Positions 18,525 to 26,731 of a stretch of 33,023 bases of DNA are shown here, piece after piece. This DNA comes from Vreelandella alkaliphila (GTDB lineage: Bacteria; Pseudomonadota; Gammaproteobacteria; Pseudomonadales; Halomonadaceae), in the NCBI RefSeq assembly GCF_016107625.1, contig NZ_JABASV010000020.1:1-33023 (forward strand), in the 5' to 3' direction. The stretch's first letter is position 1. Every line of letters starts with the position of its first letter. The notes under the pieces were generated by a model. It worked only from the letters and a program-made list of their open reading frames with translations, was not told the DNA's origin and made no database searches. The position numbers were made by a program, and so were the translations under genes.

Positions 18525-20723
18525 TTAAGTGGTGCTGGGTGTGGCCTTATTGCCATGCTGCTTACGCTGCATAATGAACAGCGCTGCGCCAATGGCCAGG
18601 CCTGCAATATCGCTGTAAATGCCGCCGTAAATCATAAACAGCGCACCGACCAGCATAACCACACGCTGTAAGGTGTTTACCGGCCCAAAGAACCATGCTT
18701 GCACCATGCCTGAAAGCAAGATGATCCCCAGTGTGGCGGTCACCCCGACACGAAGTATTTGCATCGCGGAGCCTTCCATCAGCATGGCTGGGCTGTAGAA
18801 GAACATAAACGGCACGATAAATGCAGCAAGACCAATTTTAAACGAAGCGACCGATGTGCCCATGGGGTTATCCCCAGAAATACCGGCGGCGGCGTAAGAT
18901 GCTAACGCCACTGGCGGCGTAATGGCCGACACGACCGCGAAGTAGAACACAAAGAAGTGTGCTACGAGCGGCTCGATACCAATATTGATCAGGCCGGGTG
19001 CCACCACCGATGCTGCTACCGCGTAGGCTGCCGTCGTAGGCATGCCCATGCCGAGCAGGATACTGATCAGCATGGCAAAAACTAATGCCAATAGCTGGCT
19101 AACCCCGGCAAGGCCTAACAGCAGTGAAGAGAAGCGCGCGCCGACGCCCGTCAGTGATATAACGCCAACAATAAGGCCCGCGCAAGCACACACCGCGATG
19201 ATCTGAATCGACATTATGCCCGCTAGTTGGAGGGCTCTCAAAATAGCCCGAATACCCATTTTATTGGGTGAGATCCAACTAACAACTGCCGCTGACGCGG
19301 TGGCTAGCGTGCCAGCACGAATGACGGAGTAGCCCATAAAGAGAGCGACAATAAGAATAATAATTGGCGCGAATAGATAGACTTGTTTAGCCAGCTTGGA
19401 GAATAGCGGGATTTCATCTTTACGCATGCCACGCATGCCTTTACGCGCTGCTTCAAAATCCACCATAAAGTAGATAGATGCGAAGTAAAGAATGGCTGGA
19501 ATGACCGCCGCAATCGCAATTTCTGTATAAGGAATGCCGGTGACTTCCGCCATGATAAAGGCGCCCGCCCCCATGATGGGCGGCATGATCTGACCACCAG
19601 TAGACGCCGCTGCTTCAATGGCACCAGCACTGCGCGCCGGATAGCCGACTTTTTTCATCAATGGGATGGTAAGCGAGCCAGTTGATACCACATTACCTGC
19701 TGATGTGCCGTTGATCATGCCCATTAAGCCGGAAGCAAAAATAGATACTTTCGCCGGGCCGCCACGGGCACGGCCAGCGGCTGCAAACGCAAAGTTGACG
19801 AAGTAATCGCCTACTTTGGAGGCCTGTAAAAACGCCGCGAAAATAATAAACAAAATGATATAAGTCGATGACACCGCGGTCGTTGGGCCAAGGATGCCCG
19901 CATCGGTATAGACCTGACTGAAGAAGCGCTGCACGGACAAGCCTGGGTAGCCTAGGAAGCCTGGTAGATGCTGGCCAGCAAAGACATAGACCAAGAAAAC
20001 CGCTGAAATAACCACCAGTGCTAAACCAGCCACGCGACGAGTAAGCTCAAGAATCAGCAGTGAGCCCGCAATGGCCGCCCAAGAAATGCCGGGAGGAGCA
20101 AACGAGGTGCCTGTCGACATGCGCATATTGGTATTAAAGGCCATTAGCAAGTAAGCAGCGCTGGCGATGGCGCACACCATCAGAACGAGATCGGCGGGAT
20201 TAAAGCGGTGACGTGCCTGACGATAGAACCACGAGAGAGCAATAGCTGCAGCTGTGGTGGCTATCAGTGGGTAGCCGTAATGCAGTGTCTCAATACTGGG
20301 ATCGATGCGCATGGCACCGCCATTGAGTGTTTGCTGCATCAGAACGACCTGTACAAGTGCATAGATCGCAGGCGCTAGGAGCGCATAGCTGGCCCATTTG
20401 AGCCATGCAGGGGAGGCTTGCTGATCATCTTCTGCAAAGCGAGCACCGGCAAACAGCCCGTACCCTAAAATTAGCGCACCGGCAATGTGTACAATGCGAA
20501 ACGACCAGGTTTCCATCGGATACACATTGAGCGAAAACAGGTGGAAGCTTGAATAGCCAATGGCCAGTGCGGCAAACAAAAAGAACTGCCAGCCAACAAA
20601 CACACGGCGGTTGGACTCGACAACCTCTTCATCGACACCCTCGGCAATTGACTCGGGTATCGATGAAGCAGTTTGGGCGTCATCCTTGAGGCCGTTGGGG
20701 TCTTGATCGGTATTGTGACTCAT
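18525..20723 (-). CDS. TRAP transporter permease, fused DctQ-DctM (TAXI type)
   Basis: A 732-residue inner-membrane protein combining the small (4-helix DctQ-like, residues about 42-200) and large (DctM, from about 220 on) TRAP subunits in one chain, the usual form for TAXI-associated systems. It is the Na-driven symporter that receives substrate from the periplasmic TAXI protein encoded just upstream. Conserved DctM stretches are SGLMGMINGTSAGNVVSTGS (331-350) and GGQIMPPIMGAGAFIM (376-391), with a repeat-related GMGMPTTAAYAVAA in the second half. The N-terminal 40 residues are acidic and polar. It follows the TAXI gene by 97 bp containing a hairpin. The substrate is unknown; C4/C5 dicarboxylates are plausible from context. 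Confidence 0.9.
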   Translation of the reverse strand: MSHNTDQDPNGLKDDAQTASSIPESIAEGVDEEVVESNRRVFVGWQFFLFAALAIGYSSFHLFSLNVYPMETWSFRIVHIAGALILGYGLFAGARFAEDDQQASPAWLKWASYALLAPAIYALVQVVLMQQTLNGGAMRIDPSIETLHYGYPLIATTAAAIALSWFYRQARHRFNPADLVLMVCAIASAAYLLMAFNTNMRMSTGTSFAPPGISWAAIAGSLLILELTRRVAGLALVVISAVFLVYVFAGQHLPGFLGYPGLSVQRFFSQVYTDAGILGPTTAVSSTYIILFIIFAAFLQASKVGDYFVNFAFAAAGRARGGPAKVSIFASGLMGMINGTSAGNVVSTGSLTIPLMKKVGYPARSAGAIEAAASTGGQIMPPIMGAGAFIMAEVTGIPYTEIAIAAVIPAILYFASIYFMVDFEAARKGMRGMRKDEIPLFSKLAKQVYLFAPIIILIVALFMGYSVIRAGTLATASAAVVSWISPNKMGIRAILRALQLAGIMSIQIIAVCACAGLIVGVISLTGVGARFSSLLLGLAGVSQLLALVFAMLISILLGMGMPTTAAYAVAASVVAPGLINIGIEPLVAHFFVFYFAVVSAITPPVALASYAAAGISGDNPMGTSVASFKIGLAAFIVPFMFFYSPAMLMEGSAMQILRVGVTATLGIILLSGMVQAWFFGPVNTLQRVVMLVGALFMIYGGIYSDIAGLAIGAALFIMQRKQHGNKATPSTT

Positions 20724-20768
20724 CAGAGGTCACCCTCACAGCAAAAGCAAAAAAGAGGCGGTAGCGAA

Positions 20769-20804
20769 CGCTGCCCCGCCCGGCCAGCGGAAAACAGGGC
20801 AGCG
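20769..20804 (-). other. Intercistronic hairpin between TAXI and permease genes
   Basis: CGCTGCCC (20769-20776) pairs perfectly with GGGCAGCG (20797-20804) just after the TAXI stop. The T-rich stretch on the minus strand (CTCTTTTTTGC) comes some 20 bases later, so it is a leaky terminator or mRNA-stabilising structure, not a full stop. This fits the need for more binding protein than permease. Confidence 0.5.
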
Positions 20805-20820
20805 TGAAGAGGGGCTTGGC

Positions 20821-21801
20821 TTAGTTGATCATGTCATCATCGATGTCGTAGCCATTCTCTTCGTACCAGCGTGCGGCGCCCGGATGGAAGGGCAGCACAT
20901 TGTTGTGGACGATGTTTTCTGGAATGGTGGTTTCAGCGCTGCGGTGCACTGAGCGCATACGGTCATTGTTTTCCATCGTGGCTTTGGTGACTTCATAGAT
21001 AAAGTCTTCCGGCAGATCACAGCCCGCAATGGCGAAGTTCCACATAGACACAGCGCGTGCGTCTTCTTCCAGTGTGGTGTAAGTGCTTGCTGGGATAGTG
21101 AATTCAGCAACCGGGAAGGCGTCCAGGACGGTGGCCATCTCTTCTTCGGTAAACTCAATGATGTTCACATCGGTCTGTACTTCGAGTTGGCTAACGGCCG
21201 GAATCGGAATACCCGCTGCAAACGCGATCACATCCAGCAGGCCATCCTGCAGCTGACCACCTAAGTCAGACCAGCCGCCATTACGACGATCAAACTCAAC
21301 GCCCAGCGTTTCGAGGATAGCGGGGAAGTAAGTGTCTGATGTAGAAGCTGCTGGGCCGAAGCCAATGCGCGCGCCATCAGGAATGTCTGAGATGGATTCA
21401 ATGCCTGAGCTTGAAAGAGCGGCAATAGAGAAGGGTGTTTCATACATCGGGAACAGCGCGCATACATTGTCCATTGCCAAGCCAGGCGCTAGTGGACTTT
21501 CACCGTTAACAGCGTCTGACGCTGGGCCCATCGTCGTCAGACCAAAGGCCATATCGCCGCTATGTACGAGCGCTAGATTTTGAGTCGGGCCGCCGGTGAC
21601 TTCACCGCCACCTGAAACATCCAGCTCATCAGCAATAAAGTTAGCCCAGCCTGAGCCATAAACGAAGTAGGTGCCGCCCTGACTTGCGGTACCGACAGTG
21701 AAGTTATCGGGCCATTCTGAGCGGTCTGCTTGGGCAGTGCCTGCTGCTAGAAGGGCACTACTGGCAAGAAAGGCGACGGTTTTAGGCATCATATTGCGCA
21801 T
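20821..21801 (-). CDS. TAXI-family TRAP transporter periplasmic solute-binding protein
   Basis: A 326-residue exported binding protein. Residues 1-25 or so form a signal peptide (MRNMMPKTVAFLASSALLAAG, cleavage after AQA). The mature start NFTVGTASQGGTYFVYGSGWA is the hallmark of TAXI proteins (TRAP-associated extracytoplasmic immunogenic), and the second lobe (IPAVSQLEVQTDVNIIEF) and C-terminal RWYEENGY helix match. It delivers substrate to the DctQM permease downstream. The ATG at 21801 has TAGGA upstream; the in-frame ATG at 21897 lies inside the candidate -24/-12 promoter and would give a non-signal N-terminus, so it is rejected. Expression is probably sigma-54 dependent. Confidence 0.9.
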   Translation of the reverse strand: MRNMMPKTVAFLASSALLAAGTAQADRSEWPDNFTVGTASQGGTYFVYGSGWANFIADELDVSGGGEVTGGPTQNLALVHSGDMAFGLTTMGPASDAVNGESPLAPGLAMDNVCALFPMYETPFSIAALSSSGIESISDIPDGARIGFGPAASTSDTYFPAILETLGVEFDRRNGGWSDLGGQLQDGLLDVIAFAAGIPIPAVSQLEVQTDVNIIEFTEEEMATVLDAFPVAEFTIPASTYTTLEEDARAVSMWNFAIAGCDLPEDFIYEVTKATMENNDRMRSVHRSAETTIPENIVHNNVLPFHPGAARWYEENGYDIDDDMIN

Positions 21802-21885
21802 GGCGAGATTTCCTAAGCTGTTATTGGGATTATCGTCTGGCGTGCTGGCACAGCCAGTGGCTTGAACGTTAAGCAATTTGTATAC

Positions 21886-21901
21886 AGCGATAGTCATGCC
21901 A
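21886..21901 (-). promoter_or_regulatory. Candidate sigma-54 (-24/-12) promoter for the TAXI-TRAP operon
   Basis: The minus strand reads TGGCATGACTATCGCT. Against the consensus TGGCACG-N4-TTGCW it matches 6 of 7 and 4 of 5 positions and keeps the invariant GG-N10-GC spacing. Transcription would begin near 21875, giving a leader of about 75 bases before the TAXI ATG. Two palindrome-like sites lie at the usual activator distance upstream. Confidence 0.6.
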
Positions 21902-21945
21902 ATAGGCGGGGTGATTATTAAAATCAGCTACTTAAAGTTTTCTTA

Positions 21946-21961
21946 TTCAACTTTGGTTGAA
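21946..21961. repeat. Perfect 6-bp inverted repeat in the TAXI upstream region
   Basis: TTCAAC (21946-21951) and GTTGAA (21956-21961) are separated by TTTG. The repeat lies in the AT-rich DNA between the -24/-12 element and the tandem 18-bp sites, so it could be another operator or a DNA-bending site. I cannot assign a binding protein. Confidence 0.35.
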
Positions 21962-21978
21962 ACTAAAAAAGCGTTGAG

Positions 21979-22029
21979 TGTCTGGGGTTTCGCACACCAA
22001 AGGCTGGTTAGTGTGTGGTTTTCCGCACA
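21979..22029. promoter_or_regulatory. Tandem upstream activator sites (probable DctD-type UAS)
   Basis: Two 18-bp sites, TGTCTGGGGTTTCGCACA (21979-21996) and TGTGTGGTTTTCCGCACA (22012-22029), agree at 14 of 18 positions. The second is a near-perfect inverted repeat (TGTGCGG...CCACACA on the minus strand). They start 33 bp apart, close to three helical turns, and are centred roughly 110 and 145 bp upstream of the predicted start. AT-rich DNA lies between them and the -24 element, where bending is usually needed. Together with the promoter this accounts for the gene-free stretch 21802-22113. Confidence 0.5.
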
Positions 22030-22052
22030 CTTTTGGAAGTGAAGAGTGAGGT

Positions 22053-22074
22053 AGCCTCCAGCGCGGTGGAGGCT
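22053..22074. terminator. Hairpin downstream of the zinc ribbon gene
   Basis: AGCCTCCA (22053-22060) pairs perfectly with TGGAGGCT (22067-22074) with loop GCGCGG. It lies about 40 bases past the stop of the YheV-like gene, where the prlC transcript should end, but no T-run follows on the minus strand, so terminator function is uncertain. Confidence 0.35.
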
Positions 22075-22113
22075 TAAATTGAAAGCGGTAGCATAAATGC
22101 TGGGAATAGGCGG

Positions 22114-22365
22114 TTAACGTTTAGGTTTACTGGGGTCGAGAATGCGTACTGGCTGTACATCCTGCGTTTTTTGCTCTTCGCGTACTTGGTTAACGCGGGT
22201 AGTCAGCTCTGGTGCTGTCTCATCTTCAATCGGCAACTGCTCGAAAAAATCGCAGTTAACGCATTCCCGGTAGCGAATGTTGTTTTGCTCCCAGGCACGA
22301 ATCCGGTCCATGGCCGCGCAGCGTGGGCAGGTTACCCCAGCAATAAAGCGTTTCACACTCGACAT
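22114..22365 (-). CDS. YheV-type putative zinc ribbon protein
   Basis: An 83-residue protein resembling E. coli YheV (DUF2387). It starts VKRFIAGVTCPRC and has CVNC at 35-38, forming a CxxC...CxxC zinc ribbon (C13, C16, C35, C38), followed by a charged tail ending ILDPSKPKR. The molecular role is unknown. The ATG at 22365 has GGAG 8 bases upstream; the in-frame TTG at 22377 does not. It follows prlC by 62 bases on the same strand, an arrangement I recall from other gammaproteobacteria, so the two are likely co-transcribed. Confidence 0.75.
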   Translation of the reverse strand: MSSVKRFIAGVTCPRCAAMDRIRAWEQNNIRYRECVNCDFFEQLPIEDETAPELTTRVNQVREEQKTQDVQPVRILDPSKPKR

Positions 22366-22427
22366 AACAGGCTCCAAGGGTGCGCTAACAAGACAGGTAC
22401 CGCACCCGGTGATAGTGAAAATAAACC

Positions 22428-24476
22428 TCAGGCTGCGCGAATACCGCTATGGCGTAATAATGGCTCTACGCTTGGTTCGCGGCCTCGGAAAGCACGAAAT
22501 AGCTCGGCGGCATCCCTCGCACCGCCTGGTTCCAAAATTTCCTGGCGGAAGCGTTGGCCAGTGTTAGGGTCAAAAATCCCAGCTTCTTCGAACGCGCTCC
22601 AAGCATCGGCAGAGAGCACTTCCGCCCATTTGTAGCTGTAATAGCCCGCCGCATAGCCGCCCGCAAAAATATGGCTAAAGCTATTCTGGAAGCGGTTAAA
22701 GTCAACCGTCGGTACGACAGATGTGTGGCTGCGTACGTCGTTCAATAGCGTTTGAACGTCGCTGGCGCTAGGCGCTTCCAACTCATGGTGCAGGCGCAAG
22801 TCGAATAATGAAAACTCTATTTGGCGCACCATCCCCATTGCTGACTGAAAGTTCTTGGCAGCCTGTAAACGCGCTAGCAGGTCAGCGGGCAGAGGCTCGC
22901 CAGTATCGACGTGCTTGGCAATCAAGTCTAACCCTTCGCGTTCCCAGCAGTAGTTCTCCATGAATTGGCTGGGCAGTTCAACCGCATCCCAAGCAACACC
23001 GTTAATGCCAGAGATATCGGCGATGTCCTGTTTGGTCAGCATGTGATGCAAGCCGTGGCCGAACTCATGAAATAGCGTGGTGACTTCATCATGGGTTAGC
23101 AGAGCGGGTTTATCGCCCACTGGGGCGGTGAAGTTGCAGGTCAGAAACGCCACTGGCAGTTGTAGGCCATTTTCAGTTTGACGACGTACTCGGCAATCGG
23201 CCATCCACGCTCCGCCACGCTTGTTTTCGCGAGCGTACAAATCCAAATAGAAACCGGCGATCGGCTTACCTTGTTCGGTAATGCGGAAATATTGAACATC
23301 GTTGTGATAGCTAGGCGCATCAGGCGCTGCTTCCACGCGAACACCGTAAAGACGTTCTACTACCTGGAACAGCCCATCTACCACCTGTGGCGCAGGGAAG
23401 TAAGGACGAAGCTGCTCTTGTGAGATGGAGTGACGTGCCTCGCGCAGCTTTTCGCTGGCATAGGACACATCCCACGGCTCAAGCGTTTCAAGCCCTAGTT
23501 CCTCACGGGCATAGTCGCTGAGCTCCGCGACTTCTTCCTTGGCCTGGGGAACGGCGCGGCGAGCTAGGTCATTCAAAAACTCAAGCACCTGTTCGGGAGA
23601 GTCGGCCATCTTAGTGGTGAGCGAGTAATCGGCGTAGGTATTAAAGCCAAGCAGGTGGGCGAGCTCTTGGCGGAGCGCCAAAATCTCTTCAAGAACGGGA
23701 GCGTTATCGAACTTACCTGTGTCTGGGCCTTGATCGGAAGCACGCGTGACAAACGCGGTGTATACCTCTCGCCGCAACTCTCGGTTGTCGGCATAACTGA
23801 TAATGGGGAAAAAGCTCGGGAAATCGAGGGTGATGCGGTACCCATCGACGCCTTTTGCCTGGGCGGTTGCTTTTAGCGTATCAAGCGCGCTTTCCGGCAC
23901 GCCGGTGAGTTCATCAAGATGACCAATATCCTTATGCCAAGCTTGGGTAGCATCGAGCACGTTGTTTGAAAACTGATTGGATAGGCTGGAGAGACGCGCT
24001 TGAATCTCGCCGTAGCGAGCCTTTTTGTCAGCAGGTAAATCAACCCCAGCTAAGCGGAAATCACGTAAAGCGTTTTCTACTGTGCGCTGCTGAGCAGGCG
24101 TTAGCGTTGCCCATTCATCACCCTGCTTAAGCGCTTGCCAGCCATTAAAGAGACCTTCGTGTTGTCCCATCCAGGTGCTAAATGCTGAGAGTTTTTCCAA
24201 ACATGCTTGATAAGCTTCCCGCAGCTCGGCTGTGTTCATCGTGCCGTTGAGATGAGAGATGGGCGACCACGCTTGGGTAAGCCGGTCATTAACAGCCTCT
24301 AGCGGCGCAGCAAAGTTATCCCAACGTGGTGGCGCTGTAGCGGCCTGTTGAGCGAGTCGGTCGATGACTTCTCGGCTTTCATTCAGCAGCGTTTCTACCG
24401 CAGGCACGACGTGTTCGGCGCGAATGTCAGCGAAAGGGGGAAGCTCGTGCGGCTCTAGCAACGGATTGCGGGACAT
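22428..24476 (-). CDS. prlC: Oligopeptidase A (M3 family zinc metallopeptidase)
   Basis: Cytosolic zinc peptidase that degrades short peptides, including cleaved signal peptides. The 682-residue length matches E. coli OpdA/PrlC. The zinc site HEFGH is at about residues 470-474 (TLFHEFGHGLHHML), with the downstream glutamate in ELPSQFMENYCWE. Further family sequence is FYLDLYARENKRGGAWM and FAGGYAAGYYSYKWAEVLSADAW. The ATG at 24476 is used because GAGG lies ahead; the frame also offers GTG at 24482. It diverges from the NSS symporter. A heat-shock-like promoter can be drawn upstream, in line with the E. coli gene. Confidence 0.92.
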   Translation of the reverse strand: MSRNPLLEPHELPPFADIRAEHVVPAVETLLNESREVIDRLAQQAATAPPRWDNFAAPLEAVNDRLTQAWSPISHLNGTMNTAELREAYQACLEKLSAFSTWMGQHEGLFNGWQALKQGDEWATLTPAQQRTVENALRDFRLAGVDLPADKKARYGEIQARLSSLSNQFSNNVLDATQAWHKDIGHLDELTGVPESALDTLKATAQAKGVDGYRITLDFPSFFPIISYADNRELRREVYTAFVTRASDQGPDTGKFDNAPVLEEILALRQELAHLLGFNTYADYSLTTKMADSPEQVLEFLNDLARRAVPQAKEEVAELSDYAREELGLETLEPWDVSYASEKLREARHSISQEQLRPYFPAPQVVDGLFQVVERLYGVRVEAAPDAPSYHNDVQYFRITEQGKPIAGFYLDLYARENKRGGAWMADCRVRRQTENGLQLPVAFLTCNFTAPVGDKPALLTHDEVTTLFHEFGHGLHHMLTKQDIADISGINGVAWDAVELPSQFMENYCWEREGLDLIAKHVDTGEPLPADLLARLQAAKNFQSAMGMVRQIEFSLFDLRLHHELEAPSASDVQTLLNDVRSHTSVVPTVDFNRFQNSFSHIFAGGYAAGYYSYKWAEVLSADAWSAFEEAGIFDPNTGQRFRQEILEPGGARDAAELFRAFRGREPSVEPLLRHSGIRAA

Positions 24477-24558
24477 AGGCACCTCGTAGGCATTAATTTT
24501 TTAACTCGCAACGTTTTTAATACGTTAGGGGCGCATAAAAACGCAATAATAATGACAC

Positions 24559-24586
24559 AGTGCGGGCGGTGAGGCCGTGTTTCAAT
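24559..24586 (-). promoter_or_regulatory. Possible sigma-32-like promoter for prlC
   Basis: On the minus strand ATTGAAA (24580-24586) is followed after exactly 13 bases by CCCGCACT (24559-24566). The -35 half is close to the heat-shock consensus CTTGAAA; the -10 half matches CCCCATNT only in part. E. coli prlC is heat-shock controlled, which is the reason to list it. Confidence 0.25.
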
Positions 24587-24698
24587 GTTTGGGCTGAATA
24601 CGGTGGCTTGAACCAGGGTTTGGCCTGGGCGTAAGCGCCTGCTAGGCTTGCCGCCTTTTAGTGTTGCCAACTAGTGCCACCAATGGCAGGAGCAAGTG

Positions 24699-26039
24699 AT
24701 GAGTGAAACGCTGGAGCGCTGGGGGTCAAAGCGGGCCTTTATCTTAGCGGTAACGGGAGCTGCAGTTGGGCTGGGTAATATTTGGCGTTTCCCGTACGTT
24801 GCAGGCGAGAACGGTGGTGCGGCATTTTTATTGATCTATGTGGCGTTTGTACTGCTGTTAGGTATCCCCGTAATGATGGCCGAGATTTTAATTGGTCGGG
24901 CAGGGCGTCGTGGGCCAATGCAAGCGCTAAGTAAGCTGGCCGTTGAAGCAGGTGCTTCTCGACACTGGCGCTGGTTAGGGTTATTTGGTGCATTCACCGT
25001 CTTCTGTATTTTATCGTTTTACTCGGTGGTGTCAGGTTGGTCGATTGAGTTTTTAGTCGCTTCAATTAACGGCAATTTCGATGGTGCAAGCGCAGCAGAA
25101 ATAGGTGCGGGTTTCGATGCATTTCTGGCAAACCCAGGCCTGTTGATTTTTAACCACTCGTTGTTCCTATTTATGACCATGACGGTGGTGGCAGCGGGCG
25201 TTGCCAAAGGCCTAGAGAGGTTGAACAACCTATTAATGCCGCTGCTGTACGGTTTATTGTTGCTACTGGCTGGTTATGCCACAACCACTGACGGATTTGG
25301 TACAGCCCTTTCATGGCTGTTTTTACCGTCGTTTGGCGATGTAACGGCCTCAGTGGTGTTGCACGCCATGGGGCATGCGTTTTTTACCCTGGCAGTAGGG
25401 GCCTGCGCGCTAATGGCTTACGGGGCTTATATGCCTGATGAGCAGAGCCTACCGAAAGCTGCGTTTGCAGTTGCAATGCTCGACATCAGCGTTGCCTTGT
25501 TAGCAGGGATTGCGATCTTTTCGGTGGTATTTGCCCAAGGTATGGACCCCGCTGACGGCCCAGGGTTGATGTTTGTGACGCTGCCTATTGCTTTTTCTGA
25601 GCTGCCTTGGGGAGCGTTTTGGTTAAGTGTGTTCTTTCTGTTGCTCTTATTGGCTACCTGGACCTCAGCGATTAACCTCGCTGAACCCATGGTGGCGACG
25701 TTGCAAGGGCTTGGATGGCGGCGCAGTGTGTCAACGGCCGTCGTAGCGCTGAGTGTATGGCTGTTGGGGCTGCTTTCGGCGTTTTCGTTTTCTACTCTCG
25801 CCGACTTCAGGCCGTTGTTCGGACGCAATGTGTTTGAGCTAGTCAGTAGTATTCCGCCTGATATTTTCCTGCCTTTGGGCGGGCTGTTAATTGCTATCTT
25901 TGCGGCCTGGGTAATGCCCCGTATGCAGGTTGTACAAGCATTGGGTGTTGGGGAGAGTGGCTATGTACTCTGGCGTAATATTGTACGCTGGGTGTCGATT
26001 CCGCTGACGTTTATTGTATTGCTAGGCGGGTTGCTATAG
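24699..26039 (+). CDS. NSS-family sodium-dependent amino-acid transporter (SNF/SLC6 type)
   Basis: Inner-membrane Na-coupled symporter of 446 residues, the size of the 11-helix bacterial MhsT-like group rather than 12-helix LeuT. The first helix carries the unmistakable GAAVGLGNIWRFPYVAGENGG (20-40), which holds the unwound substrate and sodium site. ATTTDGFGTALSWLFLPSFG and the HAMGHAFFTLAVGACALMAYGAY helix 6 region follow. Substrates of relatives are hydrophobic or aromatic amino acids; the exact one here is not predictable. AGGAG at 24688-24692, 6 nt from the ATG, sets the start. It is probably co-transcribed with the gamma-carbonic anhydrase 44 bases downstream. Confidence 0.92.
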   Translation: MSETLERWGSKRAFILAVTGAAVGLGNIWRFPYVAGENGGAAFLLIYVAFVLLLGIPVMMAEILIGRAGRRGPMQALSKLAVEAGASRHWRWLGLFGAFTVFCILSFYSVVSGWSIEFLVASINGNFDGASAAEIGAGFDAFLANPGLLIFNHSLFLFMTMTVVAAGVAKGLERLNNLLMPLLYGLLLLLAGYATTTDGFGTALSWLFLPSFGDVTASVVLHAMGHAFFTLAVGACALMAYGAYMPDEQSLPKAAFAVAMLDISVALLAGIAIFSVVFAQGMDPADGPGLMFVTLPIAFSELPWGAFWLSVFFLLLLLATWTSAINLAEPMVATLQGLGWRRSVSTAVVALSVWLLGLLSAFSFSTLADFRPLFGRNVFELVSSIPPDIFLPLGGLLIAIFAAWVMPRMQVVQALGVGESGYVLWRNIVRWVSIPLTFIVLLGGLL

Positions 26040-26083
26040 TCCTTGAATATTTGAATCCAATAGCGTTTAAGCAGGAGTGTGCA

Positions 26084-26620
26084 ATGAGCAATGCCCTACG
26101 ACCCTTTCAAGGTATTTCGCCTCGCCTTGGCGAGCGGGTTTATATCGACCCTGCTAGCGTGGTGATTGGTGATGTGGAGCTGGGCGATGACTGTTCGGTG
26201 TGGCCGATGACGGTGATTCGGGGTGATATGCATCGGATTCGCATTGGCGCTCGCACTAGCGTGCAGGATGGCAGCGTGCTGCATATTACCCATGCCAGCG
26301 ATTTCAATCCTGACGGCTTTCCACTGACGATTGGTGATGATGTCACCATTGGCCATAAAGCGATTTTGCATGGCTGTACGCTGGGTAGTCGCATTTTGGT
26401 GGGTATGGGGGCGATTGTGATGGATGGGGCGATTGTCGAGGATGAGGTAATTATTGCTGCTGGCGCGGTAGTCACGCCAGGCAAACGTTTGGAAAGTGGC
26501 CATGTATACGCTGGAAACCCGGCGAAAGCATTGCGTCCACTTAAAGATAAAGAGCGCGCTTTCTTTCCTTACACGGCAGGTAACTACGTTAAGTTAAAAG
26601 ATCAGTTCCTCGCTCAGTAA
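26084..26620 (+). CDS. Gamma-class carbonic anhydrase-like hexapeptide protein (YrdA/CaiE family)
   Basis: A 178-residue left-handed beta-helix protein built from hexapeptide repeats (VVIGDVELGDDCSVW, IRIGARTSVQDGSVLH, TIGDDVTIGHKAILHGCTLG and so on). The trimer would bind metal through H70, H91 and H96, in the same spacing as the archaeal gamma-carbonic anhydrase Cam, and the RGD at 46-48 is conserved. E. coli YrdA shares the pattern but has little proven carbonic anhydrase activity, so activity here is open. ATG 26084 with GGAG upstream is preferred to the frame's earlier ATG at 26051. It follows the NSS gene closely and is followed by a likely terminator. Confidence 0.88.
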   Translation: MSNALRPFQGISPRLGERVYIDPASVVIGDVELGDDCSVWPMTVIRGDMHRIRIGARTSVQDGSVLHITHASDFNPDGFPLTIGDDVTIGHKAILHGCTLGSRILVGMGAIVMDGAIVEDEVIIAAGAVVTPGKRLESGHVYAGNPAKALRPLKDKERAFFPYTAGNYVKLKDQFLAQ

Positions 26621-26634
26621 ATTTTCTAATACAG

Positions 26635-26668
26635 GTGCTAAGCAGTTGGCCTAACACTCTTTTTTCTT
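26635..26668 (+). terminator. Probable rho-independent terminator after the carbonic anhydrase gene
   Basis: GTGCTAAGC (26635-26643) pairs with GCCTAACAC-type sequence (26649-26657) with two mismatches, followed by TCTTTTTTCTT. The stem is imperfect, but the T-run and position, 15 bases after the stop, are right. Confidence 0.45.
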
Positions 26669-26731
26669 AAATAGTCATGTTGCGGCAGCCAAAAGTCTGG
26701 TAATTTATCCAGTTTTCCAGGATGCCGCGCT

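Noticed and set aside
21802..21897. Extended start of the TAXI binding protein
   Set aside because: It would bury the signal peptide 32 residues in and place the start codon inside the -24/-12 promoter.
24483..24698. Sigma-54 promoter for the NSS symporter
   Set aside because: A TGGCCTGG sequence is present, but the GG-N10-GC spacing fails.
26096..26503. 135-residue frame opposite the gamma-carbonic anhydrase, rich in His and Asn
   Set aside because: Its composition is the mirror of the hexapeptide repeats on the coding strand; there is no independent evidence for a gene.
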